9,447 bases of DNA, from positions 1 to 9,447 of the forward strand of contig NZ_JZWV01000829.1 in NCBI RefSeq assembly GCF_000966975.1, read 5' to 3'. Position numbers and translations under genes: made by a program. Positions 1 to 7,252 of this stretch are shown piece after piece (the stretch's first letter is position 1; the number at the start of each line of letters is the position of its first letter). This DNA is from Streptomyces katrae (GTDB lineage Bacteria; Actinomycetota; Actinomycetes; Streptomycetales; Streptomycetaceae). Below the pieces are notes generated by a model. The model had not been told where the DNA came from and searched no databases. It saw only the letters and a program-made list of their open reading frames with translations.

Positions 1-1067
1 AGGTAGAACGGGACGCCCGCCCAGCGGCGGTTGTTGATCTCCAGGCGGATGGCCGCGTAGGTGTCGGTCTTGGAGTTCGGGTTGATCCCGTCCTCCTCCA
101 GGTACCCCTTGACCTTCTCGCCGCCCTGCCAGGCCGCCGAGTACTGGCCGCGCACGGTGTGCTTGCCCAGGTCCTCGGGGATCTGGACGGCGCTGAGCAC
201 CTTGAGCTTCTCCGCCACCAGGGCCTTGGGGTGGAAGGAGCCGGGCTCCTCCATCGCCGTCAGCGCCAGCAGCTGGAGCAGGTGGTTCTGGATGACGTCA
301 CGGGCGGCGCCGATTCCGTCGTAGTAGCCGGCCCGGCCGCCGATGCCGATGTCCTCCGCCATGGTGATCTGTACGTGGTCGACGTACGACCGGTTCCAGA
401 TCGGCTCGAACATGGTGTTCGCGAAGCGGAGCGCCAGGATGTTCTGGACGGTCTCCTTGCCGAGGTAGTGGTCGATCCGGAAGACCTCGTCCCGGGGGAA
501 GACCTCGTGGACGACCTGGTTGAGCTCTTCCGCGCTCTTCAGGTCGTGACCGAAGGGCTTCTCGATGACGGCACGCCGCCAGGAGCCTTCCTTCTGCGCC
601 AGCCCGTGGTTCTTGAGCTGCTGGACCACCTTGGGGAAGAACTTCGGCGGGACCGAGAGGTAGAAGGCGAAGTTCCCGCCCGTGCCCTGCGCCTTGTCCA
701 GTTCGTCGATCGTCTGCTTGAGCGTCTCGAAGGCCGCGTCGTCGTCGAACTCGCCCTGGACGAACCGGCAGCCCTGCACGAGCTGCTGCCAGACCTCCTC
801 ACGGAAGGGGGTGCGCGAGTGCTGCTTGACGGCCTCGTACACCTCCTGGGCGAAGTCCTCGTCCTGCCACTCGCGGCGGGCGAACCCGATCAGCGAGAAA
901 CCCGGAGGCAGCAGGCCGCGGTTGGCGAGGTCGTAGACGGCGGGCATGAGCTTCTTGCGCGACAGGTCACCCGTAACGCCGAAAATCACCAGGCCGGACG
1001 GTCCCGCGATGCGCGGGAGCCGTCGGTCCTGTGCGTCACGAAGCGGGTTCGCTCCGTTCACCGACAA
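1..1067 (-). CDS. zwf: Glucose-6-phosphate 1-dehydrogenase (partial; C-terminus beyond window)
   Basis: Oxidises glucose-6-phosphate to 6-phosphogluconolactone with NAD(P)+, the entry step of the oxidative pentose phosphate pathway, in the cytoplasm. About 355 of the roughly 510 residues usual for the family are present; the frame is still open at base 1. Seen in the sequence: the Rossmann nucleotide motif [10 protein letters not shown] at about residues 30-39, the substrate signature RIDHYLGKE at about 197-205, and further on [16 protein letters not shown], whose final His corresponds to the family's catalytic base. The start is taken as TTG at 1067-1065. A GGAGG lies 10 bases upstream, whereas the next in-phase GTG (1061) is too far from it. 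The TTG sits 5 bases after the tal stop, so translation is probably coupled to tal. Last gene visible of the tkt-tal-zwf operon; relatives usually continue with opcA and pgl, which would lie outside. The gene itself looks intact. Confidence 0.97.
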   Translation of the reverse strand, partial: MSVNGANPLRDAQDRRLPRIAGPSGLVIFGVTGDLSRKKLMPAVYDLANRGLLPPGFSLIGFARREWQDEDFAQEVYEAVKQHSRTPFREEVWQQLVQGCRFVQGEFDDDAAFETLKQTIDELDKAQGTGGNFAFYLSVPPKFFPKVVQQLKNHGLAQKEGSWRRAVIEKPFGHDLKSAEELNQVVHEVFPRDEVFRIDHYLGKETVQNILALRFANTMFEPIWNRSYVDHVQITMAEDIGIGGRAGYYDGIGAARDVIQNHLLQLLALTAMEEPGSFHPKALVAEKLKVLSAVQIPEDLGKHTVRGQYSAAWQGGEKVKGYLEEDGINPNSKTDTYAAIRLEINNRRWAGVPFY

Positions 1068-1077
1068 AATACTCAGT

Positions 1078-1082
1078 CCTCC
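1078..1082 (-). promoter_or_regulatory. Shine-Dalgarno of zwf, inside the tal 3' end
   Basis: The minus strand reads GGAGG here, 10 bases before TTG at 1067. These bases belong to the last codons of tal (Ala-Glu-Asp-stop). The site supports the TTG start and implies that ribosomes ending tal normally reload at zwf. The tal frameshift upstream would change which frame ribosomes are in when they arrive. Confidence 0.6.
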
Positions 1083-1532
1083 GCGGGGGCGAGGCGCTTC
1101 AGCTCCGCCTCGGTCGACTTCAGCAGGTCGTTCCACGACGCCTCGAACTTCTCGACGCCTTCGTCCTCGAGCAGCTGCACCACATCGTCGTACGAGATGC
1201 CCAGCTTCGCGACCGCGTCCAGCTCGGCGCGCGCCTGCTCGTACGTGCCGCGGATGGTGTCGCCGGTGACCTCGCCGTGGTCGGCGGTGGCCTCCAGGGT
1301 CGCCTCGGGCATGGTGTTCACGGTGCCGGGGGCGACCAGGTCCACCACGTACAGGGTGTCCTTGTACGCCGGGTCCTTGACGCCGGTGGAGGCCCACAGC
1401 GGGCGCTGCTTGTTGGCGTGCGCCCGGTCCAGGGCGGCCCAGCGGTCGGAGGAGAAGACCTCCTCGTACGCCTCGTAGGCCAGACGGGCGTTGGCGAGGG
1501 CCGCCTTGCCCTTCAGGGCCTTGGCCTCGTCG

Positions 1533-1565
1533 GTGCCGACGGAGTCCAGTGCCGACGGAGTCCAG
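1533..1565. repeat. 16-bp perfect tandem duplication inside tal
   Basis: On the plus strand TGCCGACGGAGTCCAG occupies 1534-1549 and again 1550-1565. Counting the flanking G at 1533, the period-16 stretch is 33 bases, a little over two copies. Because 16 is not a multiple of three, the extra copy moves the tal reading frame from codons whose lowest base is divisible by 3 to the frame one base away, exactly the shift observed between the N- and C-terminal halves. The pattern is typical of replication slippage and could be lost precisely by the same mechanism. Confidence 0.97.
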
Positions 1566-2241
1566 GCGCTTGTCGATCTCGGTGTCCACGCGGGACACGA
1601 AGAAGGAGGCGACGGAGTGGATCTCGGCGAGGTCCAGGCCGGCGGCCTTCGCCTTCTCCAGGCCCGCCAGGTACGCGTCCATGACCTCGCGGTAGCGCTC
1701 CAGCGAGAAGATCAGCGTGACGTTGACGCTGATGCCCCGGCCGATGACCTCGGTGATCGCCGGCAGGCCGGCCTTGGTCGCCGGGATCTTGATGAGCGTG
1801 TTCGGGCGGTCCACCAGCCAGGCGAGCTGCTTGGCCTCGGCGACGGTCGCCGTGGTGTTGTGCGCCAGACGCGGGTCGACCTCGATCGACACCCGGCCGT
1901 CCTGGCCCTGGGTGGAGTCGTAGAGGGGGCGCAGGATGTCGGCGGCGTCGCGGACGTCCGCCGTGGTGATCATGCGGATGGCCTCGTCGACGGTGACCTT
2001 GCGGGCGGCGAGGTCGGCGAGCTGCTGCTCGTAGCCGTCACCGCTGCTGATGGCCTTCTGGAAGATCGACGGGTTGGTGGTGACACCGACCACGTGCTGC
2101 TGGTCGATCAGCTCGGCGAGGTTGCCGGACGTGATGCGCTTGCGGGACAGGTCGTCCAGCCAGATCGCCACGCCCTCGTCGGAGAGGCGCTTGAGTGCGT
2201 CTGTCATCGGAATTGCATCTCCTACTGGTTCTTGTGCCGGG

Positions 2242-4329
2242 TCAGCGCGCAGCTGCGGCGAGGGAGTCCTTGGCGGCTGCGGTCACGGCTTCGGCGGTGA
2301 GGCCGAACTCGCGGAACAGCACGGCGCCGTCCGCCGAGGCACCGAAGTGCTCCAGCGAGACGATCCGGCCCGCGTCCCCGACGTAACGGTGCCAGGTCAG
2401 ACCGATGCCGGCCTCGACCGCGACTCGCGCCTTGACGGAAGGCGGCAGGACGCTGTCCTTGTATTCCTGGGACTGCTCCTCGAACCACTCCACGGAGGGC
2501 ATCGAGACGACCCGGGCGGGCACGCCCTCGGCCTGCAGCGCCTCGCGCGCGGCGACGGCGAGCTGGACCTCGGAGCCGGTGCCGATCAGGACGACCCGGG
2601 CGGGGCCGCCCTCGGCCTCGAACAGCACGTAGCCGCCCTTGGCCGCGTCCTCGTTGCGCTCGTACGTCGGCACGCCCTGGCGGGTGAGGGCCAGGCCGTG
2701 CGGGGCGCCCTTGCCGAACACCTTGGTGTGGCGGCGCAGGATCTCGCGCCAGGCGATGGCGGTCTCGTTGGCGTCGGCCGGGCGGACCACGTTCAGACCC
2801 GGGATGGCGCGCAGCGAGGCGACGTGCTCGACGGGCTGGTGGGTCGGGCCGTCCTCGCCGAGGCCGATGGAGTCGTGCGTCCACACGTACGTCACCGGCA
2901 GGTGCATCAGGGAGGACAGGCGGACGGCGTTGCGCATGTAGTCGGAGAACACCAGGAAGGTGCCGCCGTAGATACGGGTGTGGCCGTGCAGCGCGATGCC
3001 GTTCATGGCCGCGGCCATGGCGTGCTCGCGGATGCCGAAGTGGATGGTGCGGCCGTACGGGTCGGCCTCCGGCAGCGGGTTGCCCACCGGCAGGAACGAG
3101 GAGTTCTTGTCGATGGTCGTGTTGTTGGAGCCGGCCAGGTCGGCCGAGCCGCCCCACAGCTCCGGGATGACCGCGCCGAGCGCCTCCAGGACCTTGCCGG
3201 AGGCGGCGCGGGTGGCGACGCCCTTGCCGGGCTCGAAGACGGGGAGCTTGTCCTCCCAGCCCTCGGGCAGCTCGTTGGCCTCGATGCGGTCGAAGGCGGC
3301 GGCGCGCTCGGGGTTGGCGGTGCGCCAGGCGGAGAAGTCCTTCTCCCAGGCGGCGCGGGCGTCACGGCCCCGGTCCAGCAGGCCGCGGGTGTGGGCGATG
3401 ACCTCGTCGGAGACCTCGAAGGTCCGCTCCGGGTCGAAGCCGAGCACGCGCTTGGTGGCGGCGACCTCGTCGTTGCCGAGGGCCGAGCCGTGGGCGGCCT
3501 CGGTGTTCTGGGCGTGCGGGGCCGGCCAGGCGATGATCGAGCGGGCGGCGATGAAGGACGGGCGGCCGGTCTCGGCCTTGGCGGCCTGGAGGGCGGCGTA
3601 CAGGGCCTTCGGGTCGAGGTCGCCGTTGGCCTGCTGCTCGACGCGCTGGACGTGCCAGCCGTACGCCTCGTAGCGCTTCATGGTGTCCTCGGAGACGGCC
3701 GTCTCCGTGTCACCCTCGATGGAGATGTGGTTGTCGTCCCACAGCAGCACCAGGTTGCCGAGCTTCTGGTGGCCGGCCAGCGCCGACGCCTCGTGGGAGA
3801 TGCCCTCCTGGAGGCAGCCGTCGCCCGCGATCGCGTAGATCATGTGGTCGAACGGGGAGGTGCCCGGGGCGGCCTCCGGGTCGAACAGACCGCGCTCGTA
3901 GCGGGCGGCCATGGCCATGCCCACCGCGTTCGCGACGCCCTGGCCCAGCGGGCCGGTGGTGGTCTCGACGCCGGCGGTGTGCCCGTACTCGGGGTGGCCG
4001 GGGGTCTTGGAGCCCCAGGTGCGGAACGCCTTGAGGTCGTCCAGCTCCAGGCCGAACCCGCCGAGGTAGAGCTGGGTGTAGAGGGTCAGGGACGAGTGCC
4101 CCGCGGAGAGCACGAAACGGTCACGGCCGACCCACTGGGGGTCGGACGGGTCGTGGCGCATGACCTTCTGGAAAAGCGTGTACGCGGCGGGGGCCAGGCT
4201 CATCGCCGTACCGGGGTGTCCGTTCCCGACCTTCTGGACCGCGTCGGCGGCCAGGATGCGGGCGGTGTCGACGGCCCGCTGGTCCAGTTCGGTCCACTCG
4301 AGCTCTGGGGTGGTCGGCTTGGTGCTCAC
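2242..4329 (-). CDS. tkt: Transketolase
   Basis: Thiamine-diphosphate enzyme that transfers two-carbon ketol units between xylulose-5-phosphate and aldose phosphates; cytoplasmic. 695 residues, full length for the family. Visible in order: GNGHPG (35-40), SAGHSS (76-80), [16 protein letters not shown] (116-131), the ThDP/Mg motif opening with GDG at 169-171 and closing with Asn200, the pyrimidine-domain [13 protein letters not shown] with Glu435 as the cofactor-activating residue, and GEDGPTHQP (491-499). A C-terminal transketolase domain occupies roughly 560-695. The start is GTG at 4329 ([12 protein letters not shown]); GGAGAGGAG lies 12 bases upstream, and the nearby ATG at 4354 is out of frame. 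First gene of the minus-strand operon, 34 bases before tal. No damage seen. Its leader carries an inverted repeat that could pair with the start codon, reported separately. Confidence 0.98.
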   Translation of the reverse strand: MSTKPTTPELEWTELDQRAVDTARILAADAVQKVGNGHPGTAMSLAPAAYTLFQKVMRHDPSDPQWVGRDRFVLSAGHSSLTLYTQLYLGGFGLELDDLKAFRTWGSKTPGHPEYGHTAGVETTTGPLGQGVANAVGMAMAARYERGLFDPEAAPGTSPFDHMIYAIAGDGCLQEGISHEASALAGHQKLGNLVLLWDDNHISIEGDTETAVSEDTMKRYEAYGWHVQRVEQQANGDLDPKALYAALQAAKAETGRPSFIAARSIIAWPAPHAQNTEAAHGSALGNDEVAATKRVLGFDPERTFEVSDEVIAHTRGLLDRGRDARAAWEKDFSAWRTANPERAAAFDRIEANELPEGWEDKLPVFEPGKGVATRAASGKVLEALGAVIPELWGGSADLAGSNNTTIDKNSSFLPVGNPLPEADPYGRTIHFGIREHAMAAAMNGIALHGHTRIYGGTFLVFSDYMRNAVRLSSLMHLPVTYVWTHDSIGLGEDGPTHQPVEHVASLRAIPGLNVVRPADANETAIAWREILRRHTKVFGKGAPHGLALTRQGVPTYERNEDAAKGGYVLFEAEGGPARVVLIGTGSEVQLAVAAREALQAEGVPARVVSMPSVEWFEEQSQEYKDSVLPPSVKARVAVEAGIGLTWHRYVGDAGRIVSLEHFGASADGAVLFREFGLTAEAVTAAAKDSLAAAAR

Positions 4330-4379
4330 CGTTGGTCAGGGCTCCTCTCCACATGTCGTTTCCCGGTGACGAACGGTGA
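4326..4379 (-). other. Inverted repeat spanning the tkt leader and start codon
   Basis: The plus strand has TCACCGTT at 4326-4333 and its exact reverse complement AACGGTGA at 4372-4379. In tkt mRNA, UCACCGUU in the leader could pair over 8 bp with AACGGUGA, which contains the GTG start codon; the ribosome binding site would be in the loop of 38 bases. A second leader copy of GUCACCG (4370-4364) could pair with the same target over 6 bp. The repeat is seen; a regulatory role is only inferred, and 8 bp across such a loop can occur by chance. Confidence 0.35.
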
Positions 4380-4648
4380 CACCGGGGCGATTCCGAGCCT
4401 ACCCCCGCCAGCGCGTGCGGCTATTCGAGTGCCGGTAGTGCGTCGCCGTCCCGGTGTCCGCCGTTCACCTGGGATCCGCCGTCGATGATCTTCCCGTCGG
4501 CCCGATCGGCTCAACACGAGGCGACCCCCGCGCAGGGCGGGGCAAGAGCTACGTCTACAGTGGCGTGGTACGCGCAAGCCTTTACCGAGCCTTCATTTAC
4601 TGGAGGCATCGCTTCGGAAGCTTGCTGGATTCTCTCTCAGGGGTGTGC
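4330..4648. promoter_or_regulatory. Divergent intergenic region between tkt and ctaB
   Basis: This 319-base stretch must hold the promoters for tkt (minus) and ctaB (plus), since the genes point away from each other. I find no hexamer pair good enough to call. The least bad for tkt is TTGAGC and GATCAT 18 bases apart on the minus strand; for ctaB, TACAGT near 4555-4560 without a matching -35. Other structure: CGGTGAC twice, 10 bases apart (4364-4370, 4374-4380), a short palindrome GCTTCGGAAGC (4611-4621), and GGAGAGGAG serving tkt. An open frame from 4454 runs through it into ctaB but reads as non-coding. Confidence 0.6.
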
Positions 4649-5590
4649 GTGACGGCCGTCGAATCCCGTCCAGCGGGGGTACTCGGGACGAGCCCCGGTC
4701 ACCGGCCGTTCGGGGCCCGGGTCATGGCTTTCGTGGCTTTGACCAAGCCGCGGATCATCGAACTTCTGCTGATCACCACAGTGCCGGTGATGTTCCTCGC
4801 CGAGGGCGGCGTGCCGTCGCTGTGGCTGGTGCTCGCCACCTGCTTCGGCGGCTACCTGTCGGCGGGCGGCGCCAACGCGCTCAACATGTACATCGACCGG
4901 GACATCGACGCCCTGATGGACCGCACCTCCCAGCGGCCCCTGGTGACCGGCATGGTGAGCCCGCGGGAGTGCCTGGTCTTCGGCATCACGCTCGGGGTCG
5001 TCTCGACCCTGTTCTTCGGCCTGCTCATCAACTGGCTGTCGGCCGCCCTCGCGCTCGGCGCGCTCCTCTTCTACGTGGTCGTCTACACGATGCTGCTCAA
5101 GCGCCGGACCGCGCAGAACATCGTCTGGGGCGGGATCGCGGGCTGCATGCCGGTGCTCATCGGCTGGTCGGCCGTGCGCAACGAGGTCTCCTGGGCCGCC
5201 GTCATCCTCTTCCTCGTCATCTTCTTCTGGACGCCGCCGCACTACTGGCCGCTGTCCATGAAGGTCAAGGACGACTACGCGCGGGTCGGCGTGCCGATGC
5301 TGCCGGTCGTGGCGGGCAACAAGGCCGTGGCGCGCCAGATCGTCCTCTACAGCTGGGTGATGGTCGCCGTCTCGCTGCTGCTCACCCCGCTGGGGTACAC
5401 GGGCTGGTTCTACACCTCCGTCGCGCTGCTGGCGGGCGGCTGGTGGCTGTGGGAGGCGCACGCGCTGAGCGCCCGGGCCAAGGCCGGAATCACGGGCGCG
5501 AAGCTCAAGGAGATGCGGCTGTTCCACTGGTCGATCACCTATGTGTCGCTGCTCTTCGTGGCCGTGGCCGTGGATCCCTTCCTCCGCTGA
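4649..5590 (+). CDS. ctaB: Protoheme IX farnesyltransferase (heme O synthase)
   Basis: Membrane prenyltransferase of the UbiA superfamily that adds farnesyl to protoheme, giving heme O for cytochrome oxidase assembly. 313 residues, about normal length. Visible: basic motif [10 protein letters not shown] (31-40), the first Asp-rich motif NMYIDRDID (79-87), [10 protein letters not shown] (92-101), [12 protein letters not shown] (151-162), [11 protein letters not shown] (194-204), and the second Asp motif [13 protein letters not shown] (207-219). Several hydrophobic helices lie between them, consistent with a multi-span protein. I chose GTG at 4649 (reading [11 protein letters not shown]) because it has AGGGG 5 bases upstream; an in-frame GTG at 4643 is possible. 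The longer frame from 4454 is rejected. It is divergent from tkt, an arrangement also found in Mycobacterium and Corynebacterium. Its partner ctaA is at 7249-8208. Confidence 0.97.
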   Translation: MTAVESRPAGVLGTSPGHRPFGARVMAFVALTKPRIIELLLITTVPVMFLAEGGVPSLWLVLATCFGGYLSAGGANALNMYIDRDIDALMDRTSQRPLVTGMVSPRECLVFGITLGVVSTLFFGLLINWLSAALALGALLFYVVVYTMLLKRRTAQNIVWGGIAGCMPVLIGWSAVRNEVSWAAVILFLVIFFWTPPHYWPLSMKVKDDYARVGVPMLPVVAGNKAVARQIVLYSWVMVAVSLLLTPLGYTGWFYTSVALLAGGWWLWEAHALSARAKAGITGAKLKEMRLFHWSITYVSLLFVAVAVDPFLR

Positions 5591-5616
5591 TGCTTCCTCC
5601 CTTGATTACCCGCCGG

Positions 5617-5622
5617 TAGCAT
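5617..5622 (+). promoter_or_regulatory. Putative -10 box of a leaderless promoter
   Basis: TAGCAT fits the actinobacterial -10 pattern TAnnnT and lies exactly 7 bases before ATG at 5630. No ribosome binding site is visible in front of that ATG. In Streptomyces and other actinobacteria this spacing is the usual signature of transcripts that start on the start codon. No good -35 is present 17-18 bases upstream. Confidence 0.5.
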
Positions 5623-5629
5623 GCGGTCC

Positions 5630-5989
5630 ATGGCAGACACCGCAGACACCGCACAGACCGCAGAGGCCGCGGACAAGAAGCACAGCCGCACGGCGGCGAA
5701 GCTGGCCCGGCAGATCGGCGCGTTCGCCAAGGAGCACGGCGGCGCCGAGGGCCAGCTCGCCCACATCGGCCAGGCCGGCACCCGGATCGTCCTCGTGGGC
5801 ACCGACGGCGGCTGGGGCGACCTGGTCGCCCCCACGTACGCCGTGGCGCAGCTCGCCGCCGAGAAGGCCGGGCTGACCCTCCACGAGGACTTCGACGGCG
5901 AGCTCGCCGCGCGCGTGAGGACCGGCCCGTACGAGTGGACCCGCATGGCCGGGATCCAGGTGGGCGGTCCGGCCAACCCGGCCGCCTGA
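5630..5989 (+). CDS. Small conserved-type hypothetical protein
   Basis: 119 residues, soluble, no signal peptide or membrane segment. I do not recognise a named family, although proteins like it seem to sit beside ctaB in streptomycetes. The first 14 residues after Met are low-complexity (ADTADTAQTAEAAD), encoded by degenerate copies of a 9-base unit (GCAGACACC). The rest looks folded: a basic helix (SRTAAKLARQIGAFAKEH), a beta-like stretch (GTRIVLVGTDGGWGDLV, about residues 51-67), then helical and acidic segments ending ...GPANPAA. ATG at 5630 is preferred because a -10 box sits 7 bases before it; an in-frame ATG at 5621 falls inside that box. It begins 39 bases after ctaB and is followed 94 bases later by the amidohydrolase-like gene. 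Function unknown. Confidence 0.8.
   Translation: MADTADTAQTAEAADKKHSRTAAKLARQIGAFAKEHGGAEGQLAHIGQAGTRIVLVGTDGGWGDLVAPTYAVAQLAAEKAGLTLHEDFDGELAARVRTGPYEWTRMAGIQVGGPANPAA
5633..5677 (+). repeat. Degenerate 9-base repeats in the small hypothetical gene
   Basis: Successive 9-base units read GCAGACACC, GCAGACACC, GCACAGACC, GCAGAGGCC and GCGGACAAG. Being in phase with the frame, they encode Ala-Asp-Thr-like triplets and change N-terminal length without shifting frame. The first two units are identical; the others have diverged. Confidence 0.6.
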
Positions 5990-6083
5990 GCCGCAGGTCA
6001 ACGCCCGGGGCAATACTTCATACCCCGCTCACCCGTTAGGACGTGTGGAAGCCGCTTCCTCACGTCCGCAACGGGATGCCCGG

Positions 6084-7178
6084 ATGATCGAAACGCCGCC
6101 CCTGGTGGACCAGCACTGCCACGGAGTGCTCCGTACGGAGCTGGGGCTCGCCACCTTCGAGGCCCAGCTGGTCCACTCGGCCGGCCCGCCGGCCGCCGGC
6201 ACCACCTTCTTCGACACCCAGACCGGCTTCGCCGTACGCCGCTGGTGCCCGCCCCTGCTCGGCCTGGAGCCGCACTGCGCGCCCGCCCGCTATCTGGCCC
6301 GGCGGCGCGAACTCGGGGGCGCCGAGAGCGGCCGGCGGCTGCTGAGGGGCTCCGGGGTGGGCACGTACCTCGTCGACACGGGAGCCCCCGGGGACCTCAC
6401 CGGGCCCAAGGAGCTGGCCCTCGCCGGGGACGCCGAGGCCTTCGAGGTGGTCCGGCTGGAACGGCTCGCCGAGCAGGCCGCCGACACCTCCGGGACCGTC
6501 GCCGCCTTCCTCGCCGACCTCGCCGGTGCCGTCCACCACGCCGCCTCGGGGGCCGTGGCCTTCGGCTGCGGGCCCCACGCCGGTTACGCGGCCGCCCTGG
6601 ACGCGGCCCCGGAGCCGCCCGGACCCGGAGAGGTGCGCGGGGCGGCCGGGCGGTGGCTGGCCGCGCGGGCCCGTGGCGGGCCGGTACGGGACCCCGTGCT
6701 GCTGCGGCACCTGCTGTGGAGCGCGGTCGCGTCCGGGCTGCCGCTCCAGCTGCACACCGGCGGGGCCGGCCCGGAGCCGCTGACCGGGTTCGTACGGGCC
6801 ACGGCGGGGCTGGGGGCGCGGCTCGTCCTGCTCGGGGGGTACCCGGACCACCGGCACACGGCCCGGCTCGCGGCCGCGTACCCGCACGTCCACGCCGACC
6901 TCGGCCCGGCCCTCGCCCGCACGGGGGCGCGGGCGGGCGCCGTACTGGCCGAGCTGCTGGAGCTCGCGCCGTTCGGGAAGCTGCTGTTCTCCAGCGGCGG
7001 CTGCGGTCTGCCCGAGCTGCACGCGGTCGGCGCCCTGGTGTTCCGGGAGGCGCTGGGCCGGGTCCTGGGCGGCTGGGTCGCCGACGGGGCCTGGTCCTGG
7101 CGGGACGCGGACCGGGTGGCGGGGATGCTCGCGGCGGGCAACGCCCGCCGCGTCTACCGGCTGGACGAACGGGGGTGA
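6084..7178 (+). CDS. Amidohydrolase-like TIM-barrel protein
   Basis: 364 residues from ATG 6084 (377 if GTG 6045 is used, adding a weakly supported N-terminus). Resembles the amidohydrolase_2 type of metal-dependent hydrolase. The beta-1 motif is DQHCHG (His11, His13), and LQLHTG gives His224 at the beta-5 position. Two places differ from the usual metal site: the beta-6 motif reads LVLLGGYPDHRH, with Gly251 where His is usual, and the beta-8 motif reads LLFSSGGCGLPELH, with Gly305 where Asp is usual. The C-terminus (AGNARRVY) matches the common end of these proteins, where the last helix packs on the barrel. Substrate unknown. It may be inactive, mechanistically divergent, or a non-enzymatic relative. 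No strong ribosome binding site precedes either start. Converges on ctaA. Confidence 0.8.
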   Translation: MIETPPLVDQHCHGVLRTELGLATFEAQLVHSAGPPAAGTTFFDTQTGFAVRRWCPPLLGLEPHCAPARYLARRRELGGAESGRRLLRGSGVGTYLVDTGAPGDLTGPKELALAGDAEAFEVVRLERLAEQAADTSGTVAAFLADLAGAVHHAASGAVAFGCGPHAGYAAALDAAPEPPGPGEVRGAAGRWLAARARGGPVRDPVLLRHLLWSAVASGLPLQLHTGGAGPEPLTGFVRATAGLGARLVLLGGYPDHRHTARLAAAYPHVHADLGPALARTGARAGAVLAELLELAPFGKLLFSSGGCGLPELHAVGALVFREALGRVLGGWVADGAWSWRDADRVAGMLAAGNARRVYRLDERG

Positions 7179-7189
7179 CCCCGTCGCCG

Positions 7190-7209
7190 CGGCGGCGGCT
7201 CCGCCTCCG
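7190..7209. terminator. Possible bidirectional terminator hairpin between convergent genes
   Basis: CGG-C-GGCGG-CT-CCGCC-T-CCG forms a GC hairpin with one mismatch and a very small loop, placed between the end of the amidohydrolase-like gene (7178) and the end of ctaA (7249). No T-tract follows, which is common in Streptomyces. Simple GGC repetition could also give this pattern, so the call is tentative. Confidence 0.35.
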
Positions 7210-7221
7210 GGGAGCTCAGCC

Positions 7222-7252
7222 CCCCTCGGCTCAGCCCCTCCCCTCGGCTCAG
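7222..7252. repeat. 13-bp direct repeat at the ctaA 3' end
   Basis: CCCCTCGGCTCAG occurs at 7222-7234 and 7240-7252, 18 bases apart. The second copy contains the ctaA stop codon (TGA on minus, 7251-7249). A third GCTCAG is at 7214-7219. The stretch adds nothing to coding and may be a slippage product. Confidence 0.85.

Larger units (their letters stand above)
1073..2207 (-). pseudogene. tal: Transaldolase, frameshifted by a 16-bp tandem duplication
   Basis: Transaldolase moves a dihydroxyacetone unit between sedoheptulose-7-phosphate and glyceraldehyde-3-phosphate in the non-oxidative pentose phosphate pathway. The start is ATG at 2207 ([12 protein letters not shown]), with AGGAG 11 bases upstream and 34 bases after tkt. 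Residues 1-219 read cleanly and include [10 protein letters not shown] (41-50) and [10 protein letters not shown], whose Lys140 is the Schiff-base lysine. At 1533-1565 a 16-bp unit is present twice. After it the frame is Arg/Gly/Pro-rich and not transaldolase. The true C-terminal part ([11 protein letters not shown], then [19 protein letters not shown], ending [11 protein letters not shown] at 1073) lies in another frame. With one copy removed the gene is exactly 372 codons plus stop, in line with actinobacterial Tal. As it stands it should not make full-length enzyme. Streptomyces often carry a second tal elsewhere, so loss could be tolerated. Assembly error is possible. Confidence 0.93.

Noticed and set aside
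1533..1565. Programmed ribosomal frameshift as rescue of tal
   Set aside because: No slippery heptamer or stimulatory structure is evident at the junction; the exact duplication explains the frame change fully.
159..1684. Long plus-strand frames opposite zwf and tal
   Set aside because: Antisense shadows of recognised genes, with no family similarity or ribosome binding site.
2050..4488. 812-codon plus-strand frame opposite tkt
   Set aside because: It is the antisense mirror of an intact transketolase, has Val/Gly/Asp-rich shadow composition, and exists because GC-rich DNA has few stops.
4611..4621. Palindrome GCTTCGGAAGC in the ctaB leader
   Set aside because: Too short (4-bp stem as RNA) to support as an operator or hairpin on its own.
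4454..4648. N-terminal extension of ctaB
   Set aside because: The extra 65 codons do not resemble CtaB; the family start fits GTG at 4649 with AGGGG in front.
6006..6027. CGGGG-N12-CCCCG inverted repeat before the amidohydrolase-like gene
   Set aside because: Only 5 bp arms of G/C in a GC-rich genome; no T-tract and no further symmetry.
6060..7022. 320-codon minus frame opposite the amidohydrolase-like gene
   Set aside because: Gly/Pro/Arg-rich shadow; the plus strand has the HxH and other family motifs.
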